NCBI GenBank assembly: GCA_963576725.1
Contig: OY755242.1
Location: forward strand, 26,843,858-26,907,857
DNA: 64,000 nucleotides
Reading direction: 5' to 3'
Source of the DNA: Azorinus chamasolen
Taxonomy: Eukaryota > Mollusca > Bivalvia > Cardiida > Solecurtidae
Part shown: positions 43,141 through 53,475 of the stretch, piece by piece
How positions within the stretch are numbered: position 1 is the first letter of the stretch
Layout: the number at the start of each line of letters is the position of its first letter
Translations under genes and position numbers: made by a program
The notes under the pieces: generated by a model
Database searches by the model: none
Seen by the model: the letters and a program-made list of their open reading frames with translations, nothing else
What the model was told of the DNA's origin: nothing

Positions 43141-43515
43141 ATCAACCAATCACAGGAAGACGTTCGCTCTTTACTGCATACGTTTAACCCTTTCCTTCAT
43201 ATAAACGTATTTTCACACATTTGCAAACACAGTAGATCCAGCTCAGAAGGCTCCAATAGGAGCCGTCTGATCAGGGTCTGCTTTGATTGCTAATGGGATT
43301 TGAAAGATGTGTTTCTTTACTTTTTAAAGTAAACCTTCCATAGTTCATTATAATTATTTTGTCCATGAATATATATTCAGAATGTATTTTGTGATAAACA
43401 TATAACAGGGAAAAGGTTAAATGTGATGTTATAAATACAGAAGTCACAGTCAGTCAATCATTTGCGCTTCAGTCGAGTTACAGATTTACTTCTGAATAGA
43501 ACAAAGACGAATGCG
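43141..43515 (+). promoter_or_regulatory. Core promoter and 5' UTR of peptide gene copy 2, split by a MITE
   Basis: A CCAAT box (CAACCAATCA, 43144-43153) and a TATA box (TATAAATA, 43430-43437) lie upstream of a short leader that begins near 43,460 and runs to the ATG at 43516. In the paralogous promoter at 21.2-21.4 kb the two boxes are about 48 bp apart. Here a TTAA MITE (43194-43420) sits between them, ending nine bases before the TATA box. The start site is inferred from TATA spacing only. Confidence 0.6.
43194..43420 (+). mobile_element. TTAA MITE, family C, inside the peptide-gene promoter
   Basis: TTAACCCTTTCCTTCATAT to GGGAAAAGGTTAA with TTAA at both edges (43194-43197, 43417-43420). 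The empty site is the promoter at 21.3 kb, which has a single TTAA at 21337-21340, so the duplicated target is seen directly. Confidence 0.87.
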
Positions 43516-43536
43516 ATGGAATCTTTGACGGCAAAG
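43516..43536 (+). CDS. Exon 1 of peptide gene copy 2
   Basis: ATG at 43516 opens MESLTAK, followed immediately by the donor GTAAGA in phase 0. Joined to exon 2 it gives a canonical signal peptide. An ATG five bases earlier is in another frame and stops within five codons. A near-identical exon (MASLTTK with GTAAAA) lies on the minus strand at 21198-21218 with the same promoter, which supports this as a real first exon. Confidence 0.65.
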
Positions 43537-45853
43537 GTAAGAATGTTGCCATTTAACACTCTCGCTGTTCTAGGTTTATTTCAATGTTCAATACCTACTG
43601 AATATTCATGGAAAAAATAGTTATAAAGGCATAAGGAAGGTGGGACATTTTAGCCATTTGTTTAGAAAGTACATAAACAAGGCTGTTAAATTCCATTAGC
43701 AAACAAAACAGGCCCTGACCAAACGGTTCCTATAGAAACAGTCTTTTCTGGGTCTAATCTGTTTGCAAATGCGTTTATATGAAGGAAGGGATATTCACAT
43801 TGATTTGAAAGTAAAATATAATAACCATTCTCTTGCTGAATTTTAAAATACATTTCTCCTTCTTTACCCATGCCCTGTTGTATAATTACATATATCTTCA
43901 CTGTGTACAAGTATTTCGCTGTGCAATCACTGCTGTGGGATGCACTGGTTGCACAATCAACTTGTAAATAGTGCAGACCCTGCAGGAGCTGTCTCATCTG
44001 GGTCTTCACTATTTACAGGTACGTATATTGACGTGAATAGCAAGCGAAGGGATAAATATCTCGTTTTTACCACACACACTATCAACATTCCTAACAAAAT
44101 AATTTTAGGCGCAGAATGTCATTTACACAAATACATGGATTAAATAAATCAGATGAACATAGTGCACACTTACTTAAAGAGTGTTTTACAATACTATAAA
44201 CAGAGTTAATTTGTTCACGCATGACATTCACCTTGCATTAAGCTGCCATCTGTTTCAAAGACCGATATTTACACCTAATCTAACCTGGAACAGGGAGATC
44301 CTTCGCAGACAAAAGTAGAGAGAAAATTGCAGACTAGTTTTTATTGGGTCTCTCCATGAGTAGTAATCAAAAGTGCAATGCTACTCACGACCCCTAGCTT
44401 CGGCTTAAGCAGTATTCAATTTTCGAAACTAATAACATCATCACTAATGATCCCGAAGGATCAAAAGATATAACACTACTGAGAATTAAGTACGGGACGA
44501 TTTTTACGGCCGCCACACAAGCACTTTACACCTGCTGTTGTGAAATACATAGATTCTAAAAATGGGGGATAGTTGGAAAACAGAAGTAGCAATGCGAAAA
44601 GAGAAAAATATGCAGACTCGGTTTTAATGAGTCTGTTCATGAGTAGTAATTAAAAGTGCCTACTACTCACGCCCCGTAGAAGCAGCTTAAGCCGTATTCA
44701 ATTTTTAAAACTAATAACATCAAAACTAATGATCCCGAAGGACTAGAAAATCGACATTTGTTAGTTCGAAAGCGAAAACAAATGCATGTCGGATTGACCT
44801 CTACCATTAAATGATAACGACTGTGCATATTATCCATTTTTCATGCTAATTTAGCGCATCATATATGTTTAGTTATACTTAACCTACTTCATCCTCTTCG
44901 TGCCGTGAAGCACACACGGCCGCCGTTTTGTTAGATGACTTCGCATAACTATTGAATGCTCTACGAATTAATCATAGCGTTAAATTAAGGGCGAAGTGTG
45001 CAAGAAAAAGGTTTGTGCTTTTACTTTGTGTTGATTAACGTCCGTTTCTGCTAACTATGGGCTAATTGGACGCCCCAGAGAGAGGGAAGAGGATATAGAA
45101 AAACCCGGGCGCGATGCCCTACTCTTATTATCGACTGAGATTCTCTGGTTCTTTTAAATTTAAAGGTTGGTGTATTTCAGTAAGCACCTGCCTATAGAGA
45201 CCGCATATCATATGAGTAAACACTTGGAATAAGTGTGAGGTTTGGCGCCCCTAAACCGGTTTAAACCCCAATAGACTTTTGGCACTGACCGTTCGAAGGC
45301 GGTACTTACATCGTCCCTCTATAGTTTGTTTGTTTTGTCTTTGTGTGTCTCTTTATGTATTTGGTAGTTATGTTCATTGCTGTGTTTTATAGTATTGCAG
45401 CTTTTTGTTCTGTATGTGGTGTTTCCTGCATGGCTCATATCAGGCTTCAATTAAATATTCACTGCATAAATATGCCTTTCTACGTCTTTGTTCCGTATTC
45501 ATATCTAAATATAAAATAGTAATCTTGGAATACTCCCGTTCATCTGCCTTGATCGAAAATCAAACAAGATTTGTGTCAGGTTGTGCCACGGACAGACAGA
45601 TCAACATACCAACCGACCGACCAACACACTGACTCTAATATACCCCTCGGCCTATGCGATGGTATGACAACAACTATACCCACTTTTACTACTACTACTA
45701 CTACTACTATCACTACTTTTACTACTTTTACTACTACTACCACTGAGAATGGTGCTTCCCTCCTCCTGCTCCTACTACTACTATTATAACAACAACACAA
45801 ACAACAACTACAACTACTACTATTACTACTACTACTACTACTACTACTACTAT

Positions 45854-45919
<66 letters not shown>

Positions 45920-48900
45920 ATCTGTTGCTACTTCTTTGTCTACTACGTGCATTTTAACTATAAAGATGCGATGCCATTTAGAGTGAAACACCATTGTTAC
46001 TTAAGCGTGTTTAAACCGTGATTCAAGATGTTTGATCGTGAATACAATAATGTAGATCCAGTTTCATGCGTCAAACGGCAAATTAGCGGCAACCTTGATC
46101 AGACACCGTGTATCTGATGTATTAACTCGTGCCGCTGCATTAGAAAATTGCAGTGCCAGTCTCGTTCTGTTAGCGCCTACAGGTGAAAGTGTCATGCACG
46201 GTTCGTTTCTACATGTAGTTATATGAACTTGATCATTGAAACTATAACAGCGTAGACAAAAACGAAACGATGTGGAAAATAATTATTGCAACGTAACAAT
46301 GGTATTGGTCATGAAAGCGATATGCATGTATTGACTGGAACTGGAAAATTAACAAAAAGTACGATACATACCCGGATATTATCTCAATTATTGAAAGTTC
46401 TACCATGGCTTAGTAGAGGAGTAGGCTTCGTTCAATAATTAAGTCGTTAAGATAACGCATCATATATCTAAATACAGTAGAACCCCTCTAATGCGGCCAC
46501 TTAATGAATAAACATGAGTGTCTTTATAAGCAGGTGGTTGCTTAATGCAGGACAAAAGTAATGCAGAAAGCTCCTCTAGGAGCTTTCTGCATTACTTTTG
46601 CCCTGCATTAAGCTACCACCTGCATCTAGCACCCAGAACTATACCTCTTTTAGGTGGTCGCATTAGCGGGGTTTTACTGTATCTGCCCATATACCTAATT
46701 TGGCATGCAACATAGTAAACTATGTCGAGCCATGGCATAAAATAGTAGAATCTCGCAAGCACTGGATATGTAATATTTGAAAACGGTATAGTAATGAAAC
46801 CATTGTCAAAATATTCGCATTGAATTAATGACTATCCAAAATAAAATGCGCTTTGTACAGTCATATATACATTTGTTTAAAGAGGCAATCCTTACAATGA
46901 ACGCATAATTTCAATAATACCATAAGACTTTGTATTTGTTATGGTCACTCATTATTATAAAGATTGTCAATGTGAACTTGTTTCGAAAATGTCCCTGGTA
47001 TGCAAAACAACAAATAAAAAAAAATGTTTTTTTAAAATAAAGCATTACTACTATGGTGTTTGTGCTACAAAGTGTTTAAGTATGACTAGGTCTACAGGAA
47101 ACGTCGGTCTATGTTTTGAAATCTACAGGAAATGTGTATGTATGTTTTGAAACTTAGCTAGATCGATCTATAATATTTTTGTTGTTTTGTCAGTCATCTT
47201 GGTGCATGTAAATACCATATAAATCCATGGACTTGTTAGTCTTAAGATGGAAATAAAACTATTATTCTATCTTATCATAAGCAAACTGAGCAGTCCCAGA
47301 TGAGACGGCTCCTACATAAAACGTCTGATCTGCGATTACTCTATTTGCAAAATCGTAGAAAGGCGTATTTATGGAGAAAGGGTTAAACAAACGCATAGCA
47401 AATGTTTAAAAGCAGCAGGTGTCTGTTTATAGACTCTCCTGTGTTATTTTGTTTATGTATACAAGCGGAGAGTCATATACTAAATCGTGTAAAGAGACAC
47501 TTGTGTGTCATATTGTGTGAAACATATTCATGTGTTTTATATCGGATTTTTTTTACTATTGAAATACGATTCGAATCCAACAAAGAGCTAAAATAAACGA
47601 CAAGGTACATTGTATATCATCAAATAGTTTATCTTGTTCAGTTTTTTACATGCTTTGACAAACGATATGCGATCAAACCCTGCCTATAACAACCACATAT
47701 GAATAAAAATTACAGTCTATAAAAGCAAATGCGTGTAATTAGGGAAGAAAGTAATGCAAAACTCTCCTAAAGAGAAATTTCTGCATAACTTTCGTCCTGC
47801 TTTAAGCTACCACCATACTTAAAATACATCATTAAACTCACGTTAGGTGGTGTCTGTTGTTTAAGAGATGTTTCGGAGGCCAAATATAGACATTGGTTAA
47901 CTCAATTCACCGAGGCGTTTGATTGGTAAGATGTTTAGCTTGGGAATGTTACGTGAGAATGAATTCAGACTCAGACTCTGAAGTTTTATAATTGTGCAAT
48001 GGCCCTGAAAATGCGTACACTGCATGAATATGCTGTGTACGTTCAAAACACGCAATGGTATCAATAGACAAGACTGTGTAATGTTTGAAATTCTATTTCA
48101 AAGGATGGGGGCTTATTACATTGTAACAGCTTATTACTGTTTCCGCAAATCGTTTCGATTAGTATTAATCGTGCCATAACTGTCTTGTTCCAACAGTTAA
48201 GTCTGTTAACATCAGGTAAATTGGCATGCTATCAGGAGCCAACGTATTTGACAAGAGTAAAATATGCCACAGATCAGCAGTTTTGGAGGTGTATTATATT
48301 TACTGTAGGCTTCGGTCTGTTTAGTTTCGATCTGAAAGTGTAGACTGCTCCTCTAATTCGAAAGCGTTGTTACGCTCTATTACCGTCTCTAAACTATTTT
48401 AAGAACAATCTATTCAGAGTTGCCAATCCTCCTATAATGGGTTGTCGTTCCGGAAACGCATTCATCCCTATTAACACCCTTTGAAGACTCTGTAAAAGTA
48501 ATGTTTTAAAACTATTGTGATAAATAGACCATTTGCTCGTTCTACAATAAATTCATATTTTCAATCATATGAAAAACGTGGGATTTTGGTACTTTCAATT
48601 AATTTGGTATATAAACAAATGACTTCAGTAAGTTTAGGCATTTTTCAAACGCGTTGCAAGCACAGAGTATCACTTTAACATGTGTCATCTTTTGAAAACT
48701 GCAATCTGCAGCACTGATAATTATTATCACTTTCAAGGAAGTTTTGGATGTTATTTCAGAATAGACATAAGAATGTCAAATAATGGCTTCTGATCTGGAC
48801 CAAAACGGTTTTAAAAGGTTATCACACTTTCGATAGCTCAATTCCTAAAGTTAAATATTCTATATTCTCTATTACAGAAATACATATATGTATTTGTGAA

Positions 48901-51900
48901 GCCTCGTGTGTACCCCTTTTCCTAAAACATAATAACGCATTAACTCATTCTCCCCTAGGCTATTTTTAGATCCAGCCTTTTTAATTAATCTACCGAAACG
49001 AATCATTAATTACAGGAAAGGAAAACTTTAAAATTGTGTAGTTTGAAACCATTCTGATAAATAGAGTTTTACTCTCATAGGAGCAAATGCTCTATTTATC
49101 ACAATGGTCTCACAATGTGAATTTTATAGAGGCGCACAAATGCGTGACTTAGGGGGGGGGGGGTAATGTGTGAACAGTATTAACTGTTAGCATGCTTTGC
49201 GCGACATGACCATCATTTGCAAACAGTCTAGATGATCCAGATTAGATGCCGACAAACTCGCTGTATTATCGGTATTCAAGCTGCTTGACTCTCGATCAAT
49301 AAATGTTGTGTTTGAACGAATCGGCCTTGAGGGCAAATTCTAACAAGTTAGTGTTTTCTTCAGCATAGGAAGGGTTAATCTCGTTTATTATTTTTGTTTG
49401 TCAGCTGCTCATATGCTTAATGGTTGTCTACTGTGTTACTGCTCGAAGGCCATCGAAAAATGAATGTGCTGGGACAAAGGAAGAGGACAATGTTGTGAGT
49501 ATTAAATACAATAAACAGTTTTTGTTCGTGTAGTGGTCGCGTTGGAAAGGTTGTTCTCTGTCTAGAAATTTGCACATAACCCTTTTTCTCTTACTGATTT
49601 TAACGCCTCTGTCAAAGTCGTATTTTGAAATTATTGTGATAAATAGAGCTTTTGTGTCACATGAGCAAATGCCCTGTTTATTACATTTGTTTAAAAGTAC
49701 ACAATTCTAAAGCATATTTTCTGTCTAGAAAAATACTTTTTAATGATTTATTCAAAGAGGCTGTTTCTAACATTAGTCTAGCATGAGATGGGATACTTTT
49801 TTACGTCATTAATACAGTAAAACCTCTCTATAACGACCACTAAATAGTGTTAATTAGTTGGTGTTTTTGGCAGATGGCTGCTTAAAGCAATATGAAAGTA
49901 AAACAGAACGCTTCTCTAGGATTTATCACAATGGTTTCAAACTACGAAATATATTCTAATTGTTTCCTTTCCTCTAGTTAATGCTCCTTTTCGGTGGATA
50001 CATTCAAAGAGATGGGTCTAAAATAGCATAGGAGATAATGAGTTAAAATAATATAATAACTGCTCAAATGTGGATCTTGTGCACCATTGGCAACTTTCAA
50101 TTCCATCTAGTATTTATGAAACTGTTAACCAAGCTCCAGGCCCCGTTACAGGTGGGGACAATGCACCATTGGATATTTCGATCAAGGTCAATAGCCAATG
50201 GTAAATTCTAATTGTCCAGTGCAGTTTCATATTTCTGTCACCACTTAACGTTCGTGAACATGTTGAAGATAAATGACCAATGACAAATTATGTTTGTTCA
50301 GTGTGGTGGCTTTTTTTTGTCATCATGTATCCACTTAACATACGGGTAAATGTTCATGTATATATGTCACATAAATGATTAACTAGTTAGCGTTACTCGT
50401 TCGTAAATATGTTTGTGAATTAACGTAATTAAATATCATAACGGGTCATTTTAAATGATCATATACAGTAGAACTTCGATATTTCGAACTCTGATAACTC
50501 GAGCTTCGGCATAACTCTGGCCTTCAAAAAAACAAAATACAGAATAGTTCTAAAATGTATCACTTCGCATATCTAGAAACACGTGTGACAGTTTAATGTG
50601 GGTCTTATTTAACCCTTCCCCTGTTCTATGTTTATTTCAAATTTCAATACCTCCTGAATATTCATTAACAAAATAGTTATACAGATATATGGAAAGTGCA
50701 ACATTGTAGACATTTTAGGTAGCAAAGAAACTGACCCATCAAATTATATTAGCAAACAGAGCAGACCCTGATCAGACGGCTCCTCTAGGAGCTGTCTGAT
50801 CTGGGTCTACTCTGTTTGCAAATGCGTGAAAACACGTTTATATGAGGGAAAGTGTTCATGCTGAATGTTCCTACAGGAACGTTCAGCATTACTTCAGACC
50901 TGCATTAAGCTGTGAAATTGAGAAATTTCCAGATTAGCAATCGGATGACTCGACATCCTGTTAACTCGATGTAATTTGTATGGCCCCATGGAGTTTGAGT
51001 TATCTGTTTATCAACATGAACTTGTTCCCGAACGTTATGTGCTTAAGAGGTGGTGGAAATATGTTCCTCAAACATTTCCCCCATAACGCACCGATTTATA
51101 AACGAACCATTACAATATACTAAACTAAGCACCTTTTGCGGTTGTTTTAATGCTTGTAATGCGTTATGTGTTGATTACAGACATTTAGTCACTTTACGTA
51201 TACAACGCGGTAAGCTAATTCTTGCGTTCAGTATTAAATAACCCTTTATCCCTTGACTATTAATGAAAGAGGTAATGCATGAACGAATATTTCTTAGCTT
51301 CATGTTTATAATGGTATATAACCAAGAAAGGCTTTTGCCCGTGTAAAATCTCTAGAATCAGATGTTTATACAGTTAAACCTCTCTATAACGACCACTTAA
51401 TTATATTAATTAGTTGGTATTTTGGGCAGGTGGTTGCTTAAAGCAAGGTGAAAGTAAAACAGAACACTCTCACCTTGCTTTAAGCAGTCACCTGCTTTTA
51501 ACAAAAAATACTTAATGTAAATTAGTGGTCGTTATAGAGAGGTTTTACTGTAGTTCAAACCCTGATAAGACAGCTCATAAAGGTATGTTGGAGTCGTTTG
51601 ATCCAGGTCTACTCTGTTTGTAACATGTGTTTCTCTGGAGTAAAGGGTTAATTTCAGCGGACATTTTTACAACAATGTTCTTCCTGTTTGTGTTCAACTA
51701 TTATCTACTATTTACATATGAGTTATCACAGATTCACTATTGGTTGAGAAGTTAGAGAACTATTAAACTCTTCATTATGGTTCATTTTAGCCCTGCGATG
51801 ATGGTCTTGGTGTATGCAAGCCAGTGAGGGAAAACAAACCTGGCCGGGGAGAGGGGAGAATGATGTGGTGCGTATTTCATGTGCTTGCTTTTTTAATTGT

Positions 51901-52890
51901 TCCCGCCAGCTTAAGTAGGAATAATAGCTAAAACAGAAAATTTAGTTTTCTGAACGTTATTTGTCCTACATTACTGCCACATGTATTGTATACTTGTTAT
52001 CAATGTATCAACATTTTTCTTGGCTTATGTAAATAGGCTAAGCTTATCGTGAATAGTTATGCACTTTTTCTAAACAAGTGTAGCATGACAAACTGTGCAT
52101 CCTCTGATGAATCATCTGGTTCCATGGTTATAATACTTAGTTCGTTCTCAAGTTTTTGATTGGTCAGATTTGAGCCTTTGGCTCAAATCTGACCAATCAA
52201 AAGCTTGAGAACATGGACCCTGGTTATACACTGTTTGCAAATGGCATCAGTTACTTGTTTCCCGCACTGTAAGGGTTAAAGTAGAGAGTAACATTTTGTT
52301 GATTCGTTTTAATTGGTGATGAACTATTTGACAAACAGTTCGGAATCTGTTGAAACGTCGGACTGACGTCGCCTAACCTGCATTCAATATTTACCAAACT
52401 ATAAATATTAGACCAAAAAAGATTGATGTTAACCATGTGAGCGATATAGGTCGTAATGGCTCTCTTGTTTGTACATTTTACACATGAGACATGGCTTATA
52501 GTTACAGCCAAGATGTAATATGTTGTATCATATAGTATAGATGCTATTTATATTATTTATTAACTTAACACAGCAGACCTAATCAGCTGGGACATACAGA
52601 AGCCTTCCCGTCAGGGTCTACACTGTTTTCTAAATATTTTTGAAGTTGTATATATATGATACAGGGATATGGGTTTGGTGCATATTTGTCTTTTGTCAGT
52701 GCTGCGAGTATTTGACAGAAGGCTCTAACACTATTCATATATTCAGAATAAACAAGATATTAGTATTACAGAAACTTATCCAGGCGTACCTTATTTCAGC
52801 AAAACAAAACAACAAACTTCATGATTATATGTAAAGACTATTCTTTTTTCTTGTTTCAGTGTTCACGATAGCCTTCCGTCAAAGAAATGA
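43516..52890 (+). CDS. Small secreted four-cysteine peptide gene, copy 2 (complete model, 4 exons)
   Basis: Spliced model: exon 1 43516-43536 (MESLTAK, donor GTAAGA), exon 2 49405-49494, exon 3 51791-51867, exon 4 52860-52890 with TGA. The predicted product is 72 residues: seven from exon 1, then LLICLMVVYCVTA forming a signal peptide, then a mature chain of about 52 residues with cysteines spaced C-X10-C-X6-C-X16-C. All phases are compatible (0, 0, 2). A TATA box at 43430 and a CCAAT box at 43146 lie upstream; AATAAA is at 52915 and a GT/T-rich stretch follows. Intron 1 is about 5.9 kb and full of transposons. Joining exon 1 to exon 2 is an inference from phase, signal-peptide logic and order; exons 2-4 are supported independently by conservation with copy 1. 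The family is unrecognised. Confidence 0.68.
43563..43815 (-). mobile_element. TTAA MITE, family C, intron 1 of peptide copy 2
   Basis: CTGTTCTAGGTTTATTTCAA, AATATTCATGG, hairpin around CGGTTCCTATAGAAACAG and AATGCGTTTATATGAAGG. Shared with 11,040-11,235, so it was in the intron before the copies separated. Confidence 0.65.
43830..44056 (-). mobile_element. TTAA MITE, family F, intron 1 of peptide copy 2
   Basis: TTGCTGAATTTTAAAATAC to AGCAAGCGAAGGGATAA. The related segment at 11,220-11,290 lacks it, which gives an empty site (AAATATAATAAATATCTC). Confidence 0.78.
44300..44765. repeat. Diverged tandem duplication, about 300-bp period
   Basis: CATGAGTAGTAATCAAAAGTGC at 44,356 and CATGAGTAGTAATTAAAAGTGC at 44,639; both continue with CTACTCACG, CTTAAGC, GTATTCAATTTT and ACTAATGATCCCGAAGGA. 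The second unit lacks parts of the first. It lies in intron 1 of peptide copy 2. Confidence 0.72.
45222..45445 (+). repeat. Repeat H copy in intron 1 of peptide gene copy 2
   Basis: Diverged match to 4640-4870, from AATAAGTGTGAGGTTTGGCG to TTCCTGCATGGCTCAT, lacking the end seen in the other copies. Apparent open frames are not coding. Confidence 0.6.
45681..45929. repeat. ACT trinucleotide microsatellite
   Basis: Long run of ACT units with ACA and ATT interruptions. The long frames it creates (polyT, polyY, polyV, polyL) are not genes. Confidence 0.93.
46475..46679. mobile_element. Pogo-like MITE, family P3, intron 1 of peptide copy 2
   Basis: Complete: CAGTAGAACCCCTCTAATGC to GCGGGGTTTTACTG, TA-flanked, apex GCTCCTCTAGGAGC. 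Confidence 0.84.
47272..47386. mobile_element. TTAA MITE, family C, right part
   Basis: AAGCAAACTGAGCAGTCCC, GACGGCTCCTACATAAAACG and the right end GGAGAAAGGGTTAA; the left end is missing. Confidence 0.6.
47668..47875. mobile_element. Pogo-like MITE, family P3, diverged
   Basis: Diverged copy (AACCCTGCCTATAACAACCA at the left, ACGTTAGGTGGTGTCTGTTG at the right) with a partial hairpin around CTCCTAAAGAG. Confidence 0.5.
47876..48776. other. Non-coding stretch of intron 1 with a family B relic
   Basis: A broken family B copy lies at 48,456-48,545 (AACGCATTCATCCCTATTAA, GATAAATAGACCATTTGCTC). The rest shows no recognised element or exon. Confidence 0.45.
48940..49172 (-). mobile_element. TTAA MITE, family B, paralogue of 165-401
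   Basis: TTAACTCATTCTCCCC, hairpin, then a G-run expanded to nine in a row (49,154-49,162) in place of the mixed G/T tract on the left. Confidence 0.75.
49405..49494 (+). CDS. Exon 2 of peptide gene copy 2
   Basis: Ninety bases between TTTTTGTTTGTCAG and GTGAGTATT, phase 0 at both ends. The signal core LLICLMVVYCVTA is identical to copy 1; changes cluster in the mature part (P to S, K to T, A to E, Y to N, F to V). Confidence 0.75.
49577..49797 (+). mobile_element. TTAA MITE, family B, paralogue of 808-1031
   Basis: TAACCCTTTTTCTCTTACTG to GAGATGGGATA; the right TTAA is lost. Confidence 0.7.
49815..50046. mobile_element. Chimeric MITE: left half of P1 joined to right half of family B
   Basis: Starts as P1 (CAGTAAAACCTCTC) and at about 49,920, in the apex (CTCTAGG), switches to the right half of family B (ATTTATCACAATGGTTTCAA), ending in TTAA. 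In the left copy the corresponding two MITEs are complete and about 780 bp apart, so a deletion joined two hairpin tips. Confidence 0.8.
50609..50858 (-). mobile_element. TTAA MITE, family C, specific to the right duplication copy
   Basis: TTAACCCTTCCCCTGTTC to GAGGGAAAGTGTTCA, apex GGCTCCTCTAGGAGC. The left copy has the empty target TTTATTTAATGCTGAA at 2601-2616. The right-hand TTAA has mutated to TTCA. Confidence 0.87.
51371..51550. mobile_element. Pogo-like MITE, family P1, apex deleted
   Basis: Both ends are present (CAGTTAAACCTCTC to GGTTTTACTG), but the centre has lost the apex and part of one arm (AGAACACTCTCACC). Confidence 0.8.
51791..51867 (+). CDS. Exon 3 of peptide gene copy 2
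   Basis: Seventy-seven bases after TTCATTTTAG, donor GTGCGT. It encodes PCDDGLGVCKPV and ends GEGRMM plus TG of a split Cys codon. Both cysteines are conserved with copy 1; I to V, K to R, D to N and L to R are replacements. Confidence 0.73.
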
Positions 52891-52935
52891 ACTTGGCAAT
52901 GCAGAACGGACTGGAATAAACTTAACAGATTGGTG
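52860..52935 (+). CDS. Exon 4 of peptide gene copy 2 with stop and 3' UTR
   Basis: Acceptor TTTTTTCTTGTTTCAG. It completes the Cys codon, adds VHDSLPSKK and stops at TGA 52888-52890, the same position as in copy 1 although six of the nine intervening codons differ. AATAAA follows at 52915-52920. Confidence 0.68.
52915..52920 (+). terminator. Poly(A) signal of peptide gene copy 2
   Basis: AATAAA 24 bases after the stop codon, followed by the GT/T-rich stretch TGGTGTATGTTTTT. Position and context match copy 1. Confidence 0.65.
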
Positions 52936-53230
52936 TATGTTTTTAGAATATTAACCTTGATAACAAGTTATACAAAATAGTGTGGGCAATAATATAGTAA
53001 CCGCGGGTTTGTTAAACAAAATTGTCATTTGAATTATTTCGTGTTGGCAGTACTGCTTACTGCTTAGAATTTGTTATGGCACTGGACAGGTTTTTTCCAA
53101 ATACAATATGACACTCATAAATGCGTTTGTTTAATTTATTTTTACCCGAACTGACATGTTTTTAACGAAACCATTCATATCATATGCCTCATTTGCATAA
53201 AGTCATTTATAATTAGCGTATTGCAAACGT

Positions 53231-53475
53231 TTAACCCTTTCACCGTCGATGTCGCATAAATGCACCAAGACAAATAGTGGAGTCCCAGATCAGATGCCGC
53301 CTTTTCAATGCGTCGTCTGATCAGGGATTTCGCATTTTGTCTCAATATCTGTTTCTATATATGTGCTTTATTCCAGTGAAATTTGCATTTATTTATCTCA
53401 TTTCCTTATTGCACCGAATGATCTAACAAAATTGGATTGCATGCGACAATTATAAATTTAGCGTCGAAAGGGTTA
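53231..53475 (+). mobile_element. TTAA MITE, family E, paralogue
   Basis: TTAACCCTTTCACCGTCGA to GCGTCGAAAGGGTTAA; counterpart of 5834-6080. Confidence 0.8.

Noticed and set aside
45571..46021. PolyV, polyY and polyT frames
   Set aside because: ACT trinucleotide run.
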